A program made the position numbers and the translations under genes. From NCBI GenBank assembly GCA_947498935.1, contig CANMMM010000002.1, positions 124,001 through 188,000 on the forward strand: a stretch of 64,000 bases of DNA. The letters run 5' to 3'. A model generated the notes under the pieces. That model saw only the letters and a program-made list of their open reading frames with translations, did not search any database and was not told the DNA's origin. This DNA is from an uncultured Aquimarina sp. (GTDB lineage Bacteria > Bacteroidota > Bacteroidia > Flavobacteriales > Flavobacteriaceae). This document shows, piece after piece, positions 1 to 9,905 of the stretch (its first letter is position 1; the number at the start of each line of letters is the position of its first letter).

Positions 1-1054
1 AAATCATACCGCCTACATCGGGATTGTCTTTGACACGCTGAATGGCGGTACCGATGTCTTGTGTCATGTATACGGCAGTACCATCGCTACGAAGTACTAT
101 TTTTTCGTCCAGTCCTTCCTCGGTAAGATCGCACCATACGGATCCGTCTTCTTTTTTATAAAATACGCCTTTGTCTAGGCCTTCTTGTACATTGTCTTTT
201 CCTAATAAGTAGGTGTTGCTCTCGTAATAATAGCTATCGAAGTCTACGCCTAATGCGGTGTAGGTTTGCTCGAATCCATCGTACACCCATCCGTTCATCT
301 GCTTCCATAGCGATACGATGTCTTGATCTCCTGCTTCCCACTTACGCAGCATTTCTTGGGCTTCGAGTAGTATGGGCGCTTCTTTTTTGGCTTCGTCAGC
401 TGTTTTACCTGCTGCGATTAGGGTTTCGATTTCTTTTTTGTATTCTTGATCGAATTTTACATAGTAGTTTCCTACCAGCTTATCGCCTTTAAGCCCCGTA
501 GATTCAGGCGTCTCTCCATTGCCAAAACGCTGCCATGCAAGCATGGACTTGCAGATATGAATCCCTCGATCATTGATAATCTGAGTTTTATACACTTTCT
601 GACCACTCGCCTTGATAATTTCGGCTACGGCATATCCTAATAGGTTGTTTCTGATATGTCCTAGGTGCAGGGGCTTATTGGTATTGGGTGATGAATATTC
701 TACCATCATGGCCTTGGCATCGGGTGTGGGCGCTACATAACCGTACTGCGCTTGCTCCTTGATCCCTGCAAAAAAGTCTAGGTAATAGCTGTCTGAGATG
801 ACGAGATTTAGAAATCCTTTCACTACGTTATAAGCACTCACAGCGGGTACGGCATCGACTAGATAGGCGCCTATGGCTTCTCCTATCTGTACGGGATTGC
901 CTTTTACCACGCGTAGCATCGGAAAAATAACAACTGTAATGTCTCCTTCAAATTCCTTGCGAGTGCTTTGCAGTTCTACCGATGGTAATGCAGCTTGGTA
1001 TAAGGAATCTACTGCTGCTTGTACGTGTTCCGTAATGATTTGATGTACTGTCAT
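1..1054 (-). CDS. argS: Arginyl-tRNA synthetase, 5' part (runs off the window)
   Basis: This gene charges tRNA-Arg with arginine in the cytoplasm. The window shows the first 351 residues; the 3' part lies beyond position 1. The N-terminal tRNA-recognition region occupies roughly residues 1-105. The class I synthetase signature follows: VEYSSPNTNKPLHLGHIRNN at about residues 118-137, where HLGH is the HIGH-type ATP-binding motif. Further on, DLTEEGLDEKIVLRSDGTAVY and the following DIGTA are typical ArgS catalytic-core sequence. The KMSK loop would lie in the missing part. The start is the ATG at 1052-1054; the next gene upstream is divergent, 108 bp away. The family assignment is firm. Confidence 0.95.
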   Translation of the reverse strand, partial: MTVHQIITEHVQAAVDSLYQAALPSVELQSTRKEFEGDITVVIFPMLRVVKGNPVQIGEAIGAYLVDAVPAVSAYNVVKGFLNLVISDSYYLDFFAGIKEQAQYGYVAPTPDAKAMMVEYSSPNTNKPLHLGHIRNNLLGYAVAEIIKASGQKVYKTQIINDRGIHICKSMLAWQRFGNGETPESTGLKGDKLVGNYYVKFDQEYKKEIETLIAAGKTADEAKKEAPILLEAQEMLRKWEAGDQDIVSLWKQMNGWVYDGFEQTYTALGVDFDSYYYESNTYLLGKDNVQEGLDKGVFYKKEDGSVWCDLTEEGLDEKIVLRSDGTAVYMTQDIGTAIQRVKDNPDVGGMI

Positions 1055-1162
1055 CTTATTTACTATTAGTATGCTATAAAAATCAGTCAGCAAAGATAAT
1101 AGAAATATACATGACATGCTGTGCGATTGATAGGATTTCCGTATCTTATAGGATAAAAAAAG

Positions 1163-1594
1163 ATGCTAGTACCTACGAGTTATAAAGACCCAGAAATTAC
1201 CCAAAAAATCAATACGGCTGTTGGCAAACCTTTTTCGGTATGGCAGCGCATACAACATAAAGGGGTGGGTTCTCCGAAATTACAGATCACTGCTGCGAGT
1301 AAAGAGATCCAAACGCTATTATCCCAGAACAATGATCGCAATTGCTGCAATATAGAATTGCGTCCTAAGGGGATTCTGGTAGGCTTCCATGTGCGATTGG
1401 CTACCTATGCATTGGTGATCCCGTATTATAAACTAACGCTGTACAAGGGTACGGCTACTACCTACAGCTTGTATATAGATCATCATTTTATCCGATTTAA
1501 TGCTACGAAAAAGGATACTGCTATTCATGTGTTTGTAAAAAAAATCCTGACCTATAAAGCGGAACAAAAACCGGAATATATCGATGATTTCTAA
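1163..1594 (+). CDS. Conserved-looking protein of unknown function, 143 aa
   Basis: I do not recognise the family. The product is a small soluble protein without signal peptide or membrane segment, basic, with two adjacent cysteines (RNCCNIELR near residue 60) and alternating hydrophobic strands in the middle (GILVGFHVRLATYALVIPYY). This pattern suggests a beta-rich fold, which is inference only. It is followed after 67 bp by the SDR-DUF2867 gene on the same strand, and both starts are preceded by a similar GTATCTTATA stretch (1141-1152 and 1640-1649), so each may have its own promoter. Codon use matches the neighbours. Confidence 0.6.
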   Translation: MLVPTSYKDPEITQKINTAVGKPFSVWQRIQHKGVGSPKLQITAASKEIQTLLSQNNDRNCCNIELRPKGILVGFHVRLATYALVIPYYKLTLYKGTATTYSLYIDHHFIRFNATKKDTAIHVFVKKILTYKAEQKPEYIDDF

Positions 1595-1661
1595 GACGGT
1601 ATGCTCCTGAAGGTATTTCTAAAATGCTGATTTATTTGTATCTTATACCTAAAAAGAAACG

Positions 1662-3089
1662 ATGCGCATATTACTTACAGGGGCTAATGGATATATAGGT
1701 ATGCGGCTATTGCCGCTTCTTCTGGATGCAGGACATGAGGTGATCTGCTGTGTACGGGACAAAGACCGTTTTGGGATCGATACAGAGATGCTACAGCGGG
1801 TAGATATTATAGAGATTGATTTTCTACAACCGCCTATTCCAGATTTGTTGCCCAAGGATATTGATATTGCTTTTTACCTGATTCATTCGATGACGTCTTC
1901 GACTACTGATTTTGATAAAAAGGAAGAGGTTTCTGCTCATAATTTTAATACCTATTTATCGTATACTCGGGTGCATCAGGTGATTTACCTGAGCGGGATC
2001 GTCAATGAAAAAAACTTATCCAAGCACTTGTGGTCTCGAAAAAATGTAGAGGAAACCCTCTATAAAGGTACGTACAACCTTACGGTACTGCGATCAGGCA
2101 TTATTGTAGGTTCTGGTAGTTCGTCTTTCGAAATCATTAGAGATTTGTGCGAAAAATTACCGATCATGGTCACACCGCATTGGGTAAATACCAAAACGCA
2201 GCCGATCGCCATCCGAGATGTACTGAGTTTTATGACTGGGGTTATGGGCAAGGAGGCTTGCTATAACCAGTCGTATGATATTAGTGGACCGAATATCATT
2301 ACCTATAAGGAGATGCTACTACTCTATGCCAAAAAGAGGGGGATTCGGTTGTATATATTCACGATCCCGATCATGACCCCCACACTTTCTTCTTATTGGC
2401 TCTATTTTGTAACTTCTACTTCGTATAAACTGGCACTGAACTTAGTGGATAGCATGCGTATTCCTGTGATCGCTAATGATACTCGATTACAAGAATTACT
2501 GGGATTACAACCGATGACCTATACCCGAGCGCTGGAACTGGCTTTTATTAAAATCGAACAGAATCAAGTGGTTTCTAGCTGGAAGGATTCAATGATCAGC
2601 GGACGCTTTAAACAGGATTTACAGAAGTATGTAACGGTACCCAAAAAGGGATGCCTCACGGATCGCAAGTCCATGGCTGTGACCAATCCGCAAGAGGTAT
2701 TGCACAGAATCTGGGCTATCGGCGGAGAAACGGGCTGGTATTATGGGGATTGGCTTTGGAAAATACGGGGGCATGTCGATAAATTTTTTGGTGGCGTCGG
2801 GCTGCGCAGGGGCAGGACTAGTCTAGATCATATCAATTCTGGGGATTCTCTGGATTTCTGGCGGGTACTGGTGGCTGATAAAGCGAATAAAAGACTACTA
2901 CTATTTGCAGAAATGCGCGTACCTGGTGAGGCATGGCTAGAATTTGACATCGATGCCAATAATGTATTACACCAAACAGCTACGTTTAGACCTCGTGGGC
3001 TCTGGGGACGTATGTATTGGTACTTAATGGTGCCTTTTCATTTCTTTATTTTTGGGGGTATGATCCGAAACATTGTCAAAAAACAATAG
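1662..3089 (+). CDS. NAD(P)-binding SDR-type protein fused to a DUF2867 domain
   Basis: The N-terminal half (about residues 1-300) is an atypical short-chain dehydrogenase Rossmann fold of the YbjT/NmrA kind: it opens with MRILLTGANGYIG, containing the GxxGxxG dinucleotide-binding loop, and continues with an acidic turn (DIIEIDFLQPP) and the segment VIYLSGIVNE. The C-terminal part (from about residue 335) matches the DUF2867 type, with WAIGGETGWYYGDWLWKIRG and a closing aromatic stretch (YWYLMVPFHFFIFGGMI). Proteins with this architecture are annotated as NAD(P)H-binding, and their substrate is unknown. It stands alone, followed by a convergent Rrf2 gene. The assignment to the family is good; the reaction is not known. 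Confidence 0.85.
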   Translation: MRILLTGANGYIGMRLLPLLLDAGHEVICCVRDKDRFGIDTEMLQRVDIIEIDFLQPPIPDLLPKDIDIAFYLIHSMTSSTTDFDKKEEVSAHNFNTYLSYTRVHQVIYLSGIVNEKNLSKHLWSRKNVEETLYKGTYNLTVLRSGIIVGSGSSSFEIIRDLCEKLPIMVTPHWVNTKTQPIAIRDVLSFMTGVMGKEACYNQSYDISGPNIITYKEMLLLYAKKRGIRLYIFTIPIMTPTLSSYWLYFVTSTSYKLALNLVDSMRIPVIANDTRLQELLGLQPMTYTRALELAFIKIEQNQVVSSWKDSMISGRFKQDLQKYVTVPKKGCLTDRKSMAVTNPQEVLHRIWAIGGETGWYYGDWLWKIRGHVDKFFGGVGLRRGRTSLDHINSGDSLDFWRVLVADKANKRLLLFAEMRVPGEAWLEFDIDANNVLHQTATFRPRGLWGRMYWYLMVPFHFFIFGGMIRNIVKKQ

Positions 3090-3199
3090 GCAGCATATGA
3101 CCGTAGTAGCAATATAGCTTGCTAACCAAATAGATTCATAGGTAAGAGATGGCACAACACTAAATATGCAGGTGGTACTCCTAGACAGGCATGCCTGCA

Positions 3200-3610
3200 T
3201 CAGTCCATAAAATCCGCCAAGGTTCTATTTTCTAACACCTTTAGTGTATTATCACGAACTTCTATCATGAGTTCGTGTACGGCACAGGCGTCTTCGTCTG
3301 GGCAATCGTCGCATTTTTCATAAAAATTAAGGCTTACACAAGGTAGCATGGCAATTGGCCCTTCTAGTACTCGAATGACGGATGCCATCGAAATTTCGGT
3401 AGGAGATTTGATGAGGTAGTACCCCCCTCCTTTTCCCTTTTTGGAACCTAATAGACCATTTTTACGCAAGGTGAGCAAAATACTTTCTAGGAATTTCTGC
3501 GAAATGTTTTCCTCTTGTGCTATTTCAGAGATCAACACAGGGTTTTCACACCGCTTTCGGGCAATGTAGCTCAGGGCTTTGAGCCCGTATTTTGTTTTCT
3601 TAGAAAGCAT
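3200..3610 (-). CDS. Rrf2-family transcriptional regulator
   Basis: The product is a small DNA-binding regulator of the IscR/CymR/NsrR family. The N-terminal winged helix is visible (MLSKKTKYGLKALSYIARK, recognition region around residues 24-60, wing GSKKGKGGGYYL). Four cysteines (C91, C100, C103, C109) lie where family members bind an iron-sulfur cluster, so redox or Fe-S sensing is plausible but not shown. It has no co-directional partner; the 373-bp upstream region is filled mostly by a family B repeat. Its targets cannot be inferred from the neighbours. The length of 136 residues is normal for the family. Confidence 0.9.
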   Translation of the reverse strand: MLSKKTKYGLKALSYIARKRCENPVLISEIAQEENISQKFLESILLTLRKNGLLGSKKGKGGGYYLIKSPTEISMASVIRVLEGPIAMLPCVSLNFYEKCDDCPDEDACAVHELMIEVRDNTLKVLENRTLADFMD

Positions 3611-3983
3611 GCTTGTTTTTTATTTTTGAAAAAGAAAAAGTCAAGATGAGTTCAATATACAATTTCTATCGTAAGTATTGAAGTGATTTAAACTTTTTTG
3701 ATTTCAGCGAAAAACCAAGATTTTGTGATCAAATACAGCAATTTTTTAGTTGCATAGCAGCGCTACGGAACTAAAAAATTGCAAAATTTGAGTGCAAAAG
3801 ATCGTTTTTATAGCAAATTGAAAAAAAGTTTACATCACTTCATCTTGTTTTTAGCTTATTTTTTGCCCTTTGGAGTCGTGATAGGTTGGTTATCGGCTCG
3901 ATGTATATACAATTCATGAAGTATCGCTAGCAACAGCACCCAAAAGACATACGCTTATTTCACATCGAAGCACTGTATAGCTA
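3611..3983. other. Non-coding gap between the Rrf2 gene and the arginine-deiminase-like gene
   Basis: These 373 bp contain no credible gene. Most of it is the full-length family B palindromic repeat (3681-3840). The remaining sequence on the Rrf2 side should hold that gene's promoter, but I cannot point to a convincing box. Confidence 0.6.
3681..3840. repeat. Family B dispersed repeat, full copy 1 (160 bp imperfect palindrome)
   Basis: The unit starts AAGTGATTTAAACTTTTTT and ends with the inverse, AAAAAAAGTTTACATCACTT, so the ends are about 20-bp inverted repeats. Inside, a second symmetric pair (TTTTTTAGTTGCATAGCAGC against GCTACGGAACTAAAAAATT) surrounds the centre. Exactly the same length and order recur at 8172-8331. 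It carries no reading frame and looks like a MITE-type element or a large structured RNA/DNA repeat. Confidence 0.75.
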
Positions 3984-4913
3984 CTACGCTTGTGGCAAAA
4001 ATACTTCTGCCATCATACAGCGTGCACTGCCACCTCCTAATTGCTCAATAGTAGTCAATGAACTGTGTAAAATAGCACAATGGCGCTCAATCGCTGCTAA
4101 TTGCTGCGCAGTAAGACTGGCATATGCAGTAGATGACATAACCAAGTAGCGTTTATTATCCGCTCCGATGACTTGCAAAACATTGCCTGCAAAATGGGCT
4201 ACTTGTGCTTCTGTGATGTTAATTACTTCTTTCTGATCTTGTTTCAGGTGTTTGAGTACATTTTTGCGCTCTTTTTTATCATCTATACTGTCTAAACATA
4301 CGATGGCAAAGGTTTCTGCGATGCCCATCATTACATTGGTATGATAGATAGGTAACCGTGTATCGGTTACGGTCTGATAGGCTTTAAAAATCACTGGTGT
4401 GTATTCAAAATCTTCGCAAAACTCGATAAACAACTCTTCATCTGCTCTAGGAGATAGTGCGCAATACGCCTTTCTGTGTACTCTGTCTAAAAGCATACTA
4501 CCTGTACCTTCTAGAAAAATTTCTTCTTCTTCTGCCGAGGTATAATCGATCACATCTGTAATCTCGAATCCCTGTGCTTCTATAGCTTCCAATACTTCTG
4601 GACGCCTTTCGCGTCGTCTATTTGCTGCAAACATAGGATATAGTCCTACTGTTCCTGCGGCATGAAAAGACACCCAGTTATTAGGAAACACTGCATCTGG
4701 TGTGTCATTCTCTACTGCATCTGCTACCACAATTACCTGTACGCCTACCGATCGCAACTGTGCTACAAGTGTATCAAATTCTTGCTGTGCTAGTGCGGTA
4801 GGATCTGTTATCGCTTCACTGGCTTGCTGGTAGTAATTATTTACGGCTGTCTGCTCATTCATACGGAATTGTGCAGGGCGTATCATCAGGATCGTATTGG
4901 TTATTTGTGCCAT
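3984..4913 (-). CDS. ctlX: Arginine-deiminase-superfamily hydrolase, CtlX-like
   Basis: The product has the guanidine-modifying fold shared by arginine deiminase, DDAH and amidinotransferases. Its length (309 aa) and sequence (MIRPAQFRMNEQTAVNNYYQ at the start) fit the group annotated as citrulline utilisation hydrolase CtlX. The expected catalytic features are present: an acidic pair in FLEGTGSMLLDR, a histidine in YHTNVMMGIAETF and the nucleophile cysteine C299 in GGGSARCMMAE near the C-terminus. It lies 42 bp downstream of a second member of the same superfamily, on the same strand, so the two are probably co-transcribed. Cytoplasmic. The exact substrate (citrulline, arginine or a methylated arginine) cannot be told from the sequence. 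Confidence 0.85.
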   Translation of the reverse strand: MAQITNTILMIRPAQFRMNEQTAVNNYYQQASEAITDPTALAQQEFDTLVAQLRSVGVQVIVVADAVENDTPDAVFPNNWVSFHAAGTVGLYPMFAANRRRERRPEVLEAIEAQGFEITDVIDYTSAEEEEIFLEGTGSMLLDRVHRKAYCALSPRADEELFIEFCEDFEYTPVIFKAYQTVTDTRLPIYHTNVMMGIAETFAIVCLDSIDDKKERKNVLKHLKQDQKEVINITEAQVAHFAGNVLQVIGADNKRYLVMSSTAYASLTAQQLAAIERHCAILHSSLTTIEQLGGGSARCMMAEVFLPQA

Positions 4914-4955
4914 GTAATTGTTGTAAGATTATAGTAAAAAAAATATAATGGTGTA

Positions 4956-5873
4956 CTATGCTTCTCTAATCAGAGGCATGGTAGAACAGCGTAGCAATCC
5001 TTCTTGCTTAGCGATCTCAGCATACGGTACTTCTTCTACGGTAATTCCTTGATCGCGTAGCCAATGATTGAGTCGCGTAAAATTTTGTTCAGAGATCACC
5101 ACGTCTTCTGAGATCGAAAAGATATTAGAAAACATATGATACATTTCATCTTTTTGGATATGAAATATATTTTCTATCCCAAAAAAATCAACTAAGTATT
5201 GATACTCTTTTGGATTTCTAAACCCTTCTTTATGTATGATCGCTTTACCCCTACCCACAGGCTGAAAACAGCAATCTAGATGCAACGCATTGTCCATAGG
5301 GTTTTGCATCGATTTATTGAGATCAAAGGACACTACCGTCTTCTCTGGACAGATAGACTGTATATAAGCTACTCCCTCTGGGTTGGTACGCGCTACGATA
5401 CAATCGGCATAGTCTGCACCATGATAGGTGCCTATAAAGATATGATCATTATGTACGATAATATCGCCTCCTTCAAAATGAATATCTGCCGATGGTGCTT
5501 TGTACACCTTAGCAGGATCAATCTGATCAATCACATATTGGATGGCCTTGATTTCTTTTTCTCTATCGGGTAAGATGTTAGATTGTATAAACTTATCATC
5601 GATCACCAAAGCTATATCTCTAGCAAAAATCTGATTGTAATCCTCGATTACCTCGGGTCTGAATACTTGTACATCGTATTTTTTAAACACATTGAATACA
5701 GCTTCCATTTCCTGAACCATCGCTGCTTCTTTGGGATATGTACCCGCTTTAATATGTTGTATAGATTTAGGATCATATGCCTCTGCTATAGCCGGAACAC
5801 CTCCGTTACTCATAGCACTTCCCAAAATAACCGCTCTCAGGCGCGAAGTTTCGTTTTGGATATGTAGTTTCAA
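4956..5873 (-). CDS. Arginine deiminase-related hydrolase (dimethylargininase-like)
   Basis: This is a 305-residue member of the same guanidine-hydrolase superfamily as the next gene downstream. Visible elements are FARDIALVIDDKF, the substrate-binding acidic motif in DIHFEGGDIIVHNDH, the catalytic histidine region in ALHLDCCFQPVGRGKAI and the terminal nucleophile C296 in LLRCSTMPLIREA. It is shorter than classical ArcA (about 400 aa) and closer in size to DDAH. It is the first gene of a probable two-gene operon with the CtlX-like gene. No ornithine carbamoyltransferase or carbamate kinase is nearby, so this is not a classical arcABC pathway locus. Confidence 0.85.
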   Translation of the reverse strand: MKLHIQNETSRLRAVILGSAMSNGGVPAIAEAYDPKSIQHIKAGTYPKEAAMVQEMEAVFNVFKKYDVQVFRPEVIEDYNQIFARDIALVIDDKFIQSNILPDREKEIKAIQYVIDQIDPAKVYKAPSADIHFEGGDIIVHNDHIFIGTYHGADYADCIVARTNPEGVAYIQSICPEKTVVSFDLNKSMQNPMDNALHLDCCFQPVGRGKAIIHKEGFRNPKEYQYLVDFFGIENIFHIQKDEMYHMFSNIFSISEDVVISEQNFTRLNHWLRDQGITVEEVPYAEIAKQEGLLRCSTMPLIREA

Positions 5874-6053
5874 TCGTATCTTTATTTTAAGTATTGGAAT
5901 TTTAAGTAGTAAAAGCCCTATGCTTTTCCACTATAACAAATATAGGAATCCATCAGTCCTATCAATATTTTTTACTCACAAAAAAGCGTGTTTTTTTATC
6001 AAATCCTAAAAAATTAACATACACGTTACATTAATTTTGAATATATCACAAAG

Positions 6054-6156
6054 AAGTGGTTTAAACTTTTTTCAATTTGCTATGAAAACGATCTTTTGCC
6101 CCCAAATTTTGTAATTTTTGAGTTCTATAGCGTAGCTATGCAACAAAAAAATCACT
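6054..6156. repeat. Family B dispersed repeat, internally shortened copy (103 bp)
   Basis: The sequence starts AAGTGGTTTAAACTTTTTTC and ends AAAAAAATCACTT. It follows the reverse complement of the 3681-3840 copy (CAATTTGCTATGAAAACGATC, then AGTTCTATAGCGTAGCTATGC), but about 57 bp of the far arm is missing. The orientation is opposite to the full copies. Confidence 0.65.
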
Positions 6157-6162
6157 TCAAAA

Positions 6163-6191
6163 AAAAAGCATTGAGAAACTCAATGCTTTTT
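6163..6191 (-). terminator. Intrinsic terminator of gltA
   Basis: A perfect 13-bp stem, AAAAAGCATTGAG paired with CTCAATGCTTTTT around an AAA loop, lies about 30 bp beyond the gltA stop codon. On the minus strand it ends in a T-run, as expected for an intrinsic terminator. Confidence 0.85.
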
Positions 6192-6219
6192 GTATATCTT
6201 TTGGGTAAAACCCTAATCC

Positions 6220-7509
6220 TTATGATCTTTCTGCCACTTCTTTAAAAGTTCTACTATTCTCTCCGATATAGATCTGTCTTGGTCTTCCGATAGGTTCTTT
6301 TCTTAGACGCATTTCTCTCCATTGTGCGATCCATCCTGGTAATCTACCTAACGCAAACATTACTGTAAACATTTCTGTAGGGATTCCTAATGCTCTGTAG
6401 ATAATTCCAGAGTAGAAATCTACATTAGGATATAATTTACGCTGGATAAAGTACTCATCCTCTAAGGCTACTTTAGCCAATCCTTTGGCGATGTCTAATA
6501 CTGGATCTTCGATTCCCAAATCACCTAACACTTCTTCTGCTGCTACTTTAATGATCTTAGCTCTAGGATCGAAGTTTTTATATACTCTATGTCCGAATCC
6601 CATTAATCGGAATGGGTCATTTTTATCCTTGGCCTTTGCGATATACTTGGCTGTATCTCCACCATCTTCTTTGATCGCTTCTAGCATTTCGATTACCGCT
6701 TGGTTAGCACCTCCGTGTAGCGGCCCCCATAATGCAGAAATTCCAGCAGAAATCGATGCAAATAAGCCAGCATGAGAAGATCCTACAATTCGTACCGTAG
6801 ATGTAGAACAGTTCTGCTCGTGATCTGCATGTAGGATTAATAATTTATCTAAAGCATCATTTACAATCTTATTTGCCTCATAGCTCTTATTTGGTCTAGA
6901 GAACATCATTTTATGCAAGTTCTCCACATACCCTAATGAACTATCACCATAATCTAGTGGCAGGCTTTTACGCTTGCGCATCGTCCATGCAGCTAACACT
7001 GGAAATTTACCCATGATCTTTACGATCGCATTATACATAGCCTCATCAGAATCTACATCTACCGACCCTGGGTTAAAAGCAACCAATGCACTAGTCAATG
7101 AAGATAATACGCCCATTGGGTGTGCGCTTTTTGGAAAACCATCCAAAATTTTCTTCATATCCTCATCTACATGAGATTCTTCTTTGATGTCTTTATCGAA
7201 TTTTTCTAACTGCGTAGCAGTAGGCAATTCTCCAAAAATTAATAAGTAAGCAACTTCTAAGAAATCTGCCTGCTCAGCCAACTCTTCGATAGCATATCCT
7301 CGGTATCTAAGAATTCCTTTCTCTCCATCAAGGAATGTAATAGCGCTCTCACAGCTTCCTGTGTTTTTATATCCTGGATCTATTGTTGTAATCCCTTTAG
7401 TTGCGCCCCTTAATGCCTTGATATCAATTCCTAATTCATTCTCTGTTCCCTTCACTATCGGAAACTCATATTTATTACCGTCGATTTCTAGTGTGGCTAT
7501 TTTTGACAT
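6220..7509 (-). CDS. gltA: Citrate synthase
   Basis: Citrate synthase condenses oxaloacetate with acetyl-CoA to citrate, the entry step of the TCA cycle. The 429-residue length and N-terminal domain (KGTENELGIDIKALRG) match the hexameric type II bacterial enzyme. The catalytic histidines are visible in LWGPLHGGANQAV and MGFGHRVYKNFDPRAK, and the catalytic aspartate in NVDFYSGIIYRALG. It stands alone between two non-coding regions with its own terminator downstream, so it is probably a single-gene transcript. The start at MSKIATLEIDG is standard for the group. Confidence 0.97.
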   Translation of the reverse strand: MSKIATLEIDGNKYEFPIVKGTENELGIDIKALRGATKGITTIDPGYKNTGSCESAITFLDGEKGILRYRGYAIEELAEQADFLEVAYLLIFGELPTATQLEKFDKDIKEESHVDEDMKKILDGFPKSAHPMGVLSSLTSALVAFNPGSVDVDSDEAMYNAIVKIMGKFPVLAAWTMRKRKSLPLDYGDSSLGYVENLHKMMFSRPNKSYEANKIVNDALDKLLILHADHEQNCSTSTVRIVGSSHAGLFASISAGISALWGPLHGGANQAVIEMLEAIKEDGGDTAKYIAKAKDKNDPFRLMGFGHRVYKNFDPRAKIIKVAAEEVLGDLGIEDPVLDIAKGLAKVALEDEYFIQRKLYPNVDFYSGIIYRALGIPTEMFTVMFALGRLPGWIAQWREMRLRKEPIGRPRQIYIGENSRTFKEVAERS

Positions 7510-7755
7510 GTGTTGTATAGAATTTTTGCTGTTATAATAAGATTTGCTAAATTAAGAAATCTAGTGTTAATATATTATTAATCATAGCATCTATTTTGCA
7601 ATATCAACCGCATGATGCATTATCTTCAACTAGAGAAGAAAAGATTGCATTTCTTGTAAAAAACAATCGTATTTACACCTGAAAACTAAGCATAAAGGAA
7701 GTAATTTGGTTTTTTTTAACTTTCTATTACTGATACATTCGCTCATTTTTTATTC

Positions 7756-7847
7756 GGGCGTTACCCACAAGGGGTCGGGCTATCCGCTATATCTTTTTTG
7801 TTTTTTTTAAGGAAAACAAAAAAGGATGCCGCTGCTATCCCTAACGC
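7756..7847 (-). repeat. Family A dispersed repeat, copy 1 (long inner hairpin variant)
   Basis: Read on the minus strand it runs GCGTTAGGGATAGCAGCGGC ... AGCGGATAGCCCGACCCC ... GGGTAACGCCC. The inner hairpin is AT-rich here (CAAAAAAG arms), unlike the common inner sequence found at 28662, 30640, 47307 and 48873. Confidence 0.8.
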
Positions 7848-7926
7848 AAACTAAATCTAATTATTTAATCTAATAGATTGTTTTCTTTGCAGCTATTTTA
7901 CTGCTATTGATTACTGTTGCACGGTA

Positions 7927-7941
7927 CGAGCGCGACGCTCG
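7927..7941. repeat. Short GC-rich hairpin
   Basis: CGAGCG and CGCTCG pair perfectly around a CGA loop, standing out in an AT-rich gap. It may be part of a further dispersed repeat; no function can be assigned. Confidence 0.4.
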
Positions 7942-8000
7942 CACTAGCCATTACTTTGTACTTCTGGTCGTGCCTGCAGAGGGTGCCGCAGCTATCTAAC

Positions 8001-8023
8001 GTATATAAACTCTGTTTATATAC
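8001..8023. repeat. Perfect 10-bp inverted repeat with 3-nt loop
   Basis: GTATATAAAC and GTTTATATAC form a perfect stem around TCT. There is no T-run, so it is not an obvious terminator. It could be an operator-like site or a remnant of a repeat. Confidence 0.45.
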
Positions 8024-8171
8024 TAACATCATTTCCTCTTTGTATCATTGAACTTCTCTGAACTTTTTCTTTTCCCTAAAAAGAATCATATACACTCCAA
8101 GTTTCGTTTTTAGCTTCATCCCCAAAAACACGCTTCACGCTATAAAACCTATGATACAGAAGTAGAGATCG

Positions 8172-8331
8172 AAGTGATTTAAACTTTTGATGCTAGCAAA
8201 AAAACAAAGATTTTGTGATCAAATACAGTAACTTTTTTTACTGCATAGCAGCGCTCGAAAACCAAAAAACTACAAACTTAGAGCGTAAGAGATCGTTTTT
8301 ATGGCAAATTGATAAAAAATGAAATCACTAC
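8172..8331. repeat. Family B dispersed repeat, full copy 2 (160 bp)
   Basis: Same length and order as 3681-3840: it opens AAGTGATTTAAACTTTTGAT, contains ATTTTGTGATCAAATACAGT and GCATAGCAGCGCT at matching positions, and ends AAATCACTACATC. Differences are scattered single changes, so the two copies are homologous rather than coincidental palindromes. Confidence 0.75.
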
Positions 8332-8366
8332 ATCATCATAACTGCGGTGAGGACACGATGAGCCAT

Positions 8367-8400
8367 AAAAAAAGCCCGACAGCGACTGTCAGGCTTTTTA
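8367..8400 (-). terminator. Intrinsic terminator of eno
   Basis: AAAAAGCCCGACAG pairs with CTGTCAGGCTTTTT around a CGA loop (one mismatch), about 30 bp beyond the eno stop codon, with a T-run on the minus strand. Confidence 0.85.
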
Positions 8401-8429
8401 CCTAAAAAACATAGGTATTTCTAATGCAC

Positions 8430-9812
<1,383 letters not shown>

Positions 9813-9905
9813 CTATATTTTTCGAAACCTTTGATGATCAACATAGTTGTTTTTACAATACATATTCGTTATCAACTAGTTACGAAAAATTAAGAAATCA
9901 AGCAC

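Larger units (their letters stand above)
5874..6219. other. Non-coding gap between the deiminase pair and gltA
   Basis: The 346-bp gap holds a shortened family B repeat (6054-6156) and the gltA terminator (6163-6191). The segment next to the deiminase gene is AT-rich and should hold its promoter; no clear box is visible. Confidence 0.55.
7510..8429. other. 920-bp non-coding region between gltA and eno
   Basis: No gene can be supported here. The region holds a family A repeat (7756-7847), two compact hairpins (CGAGCG-CGA-CGCTCG at 7927-7941 and GTATATAAAC-TCT-GTTTATATAC at 8001-8023), a full family B repeat (8172-8331) and the eno terminator. The 200 bp next to gltA must hold its promoter. 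The density of repeats suggests this gap tolerates or attracts insertions. Confidence 0.6.
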
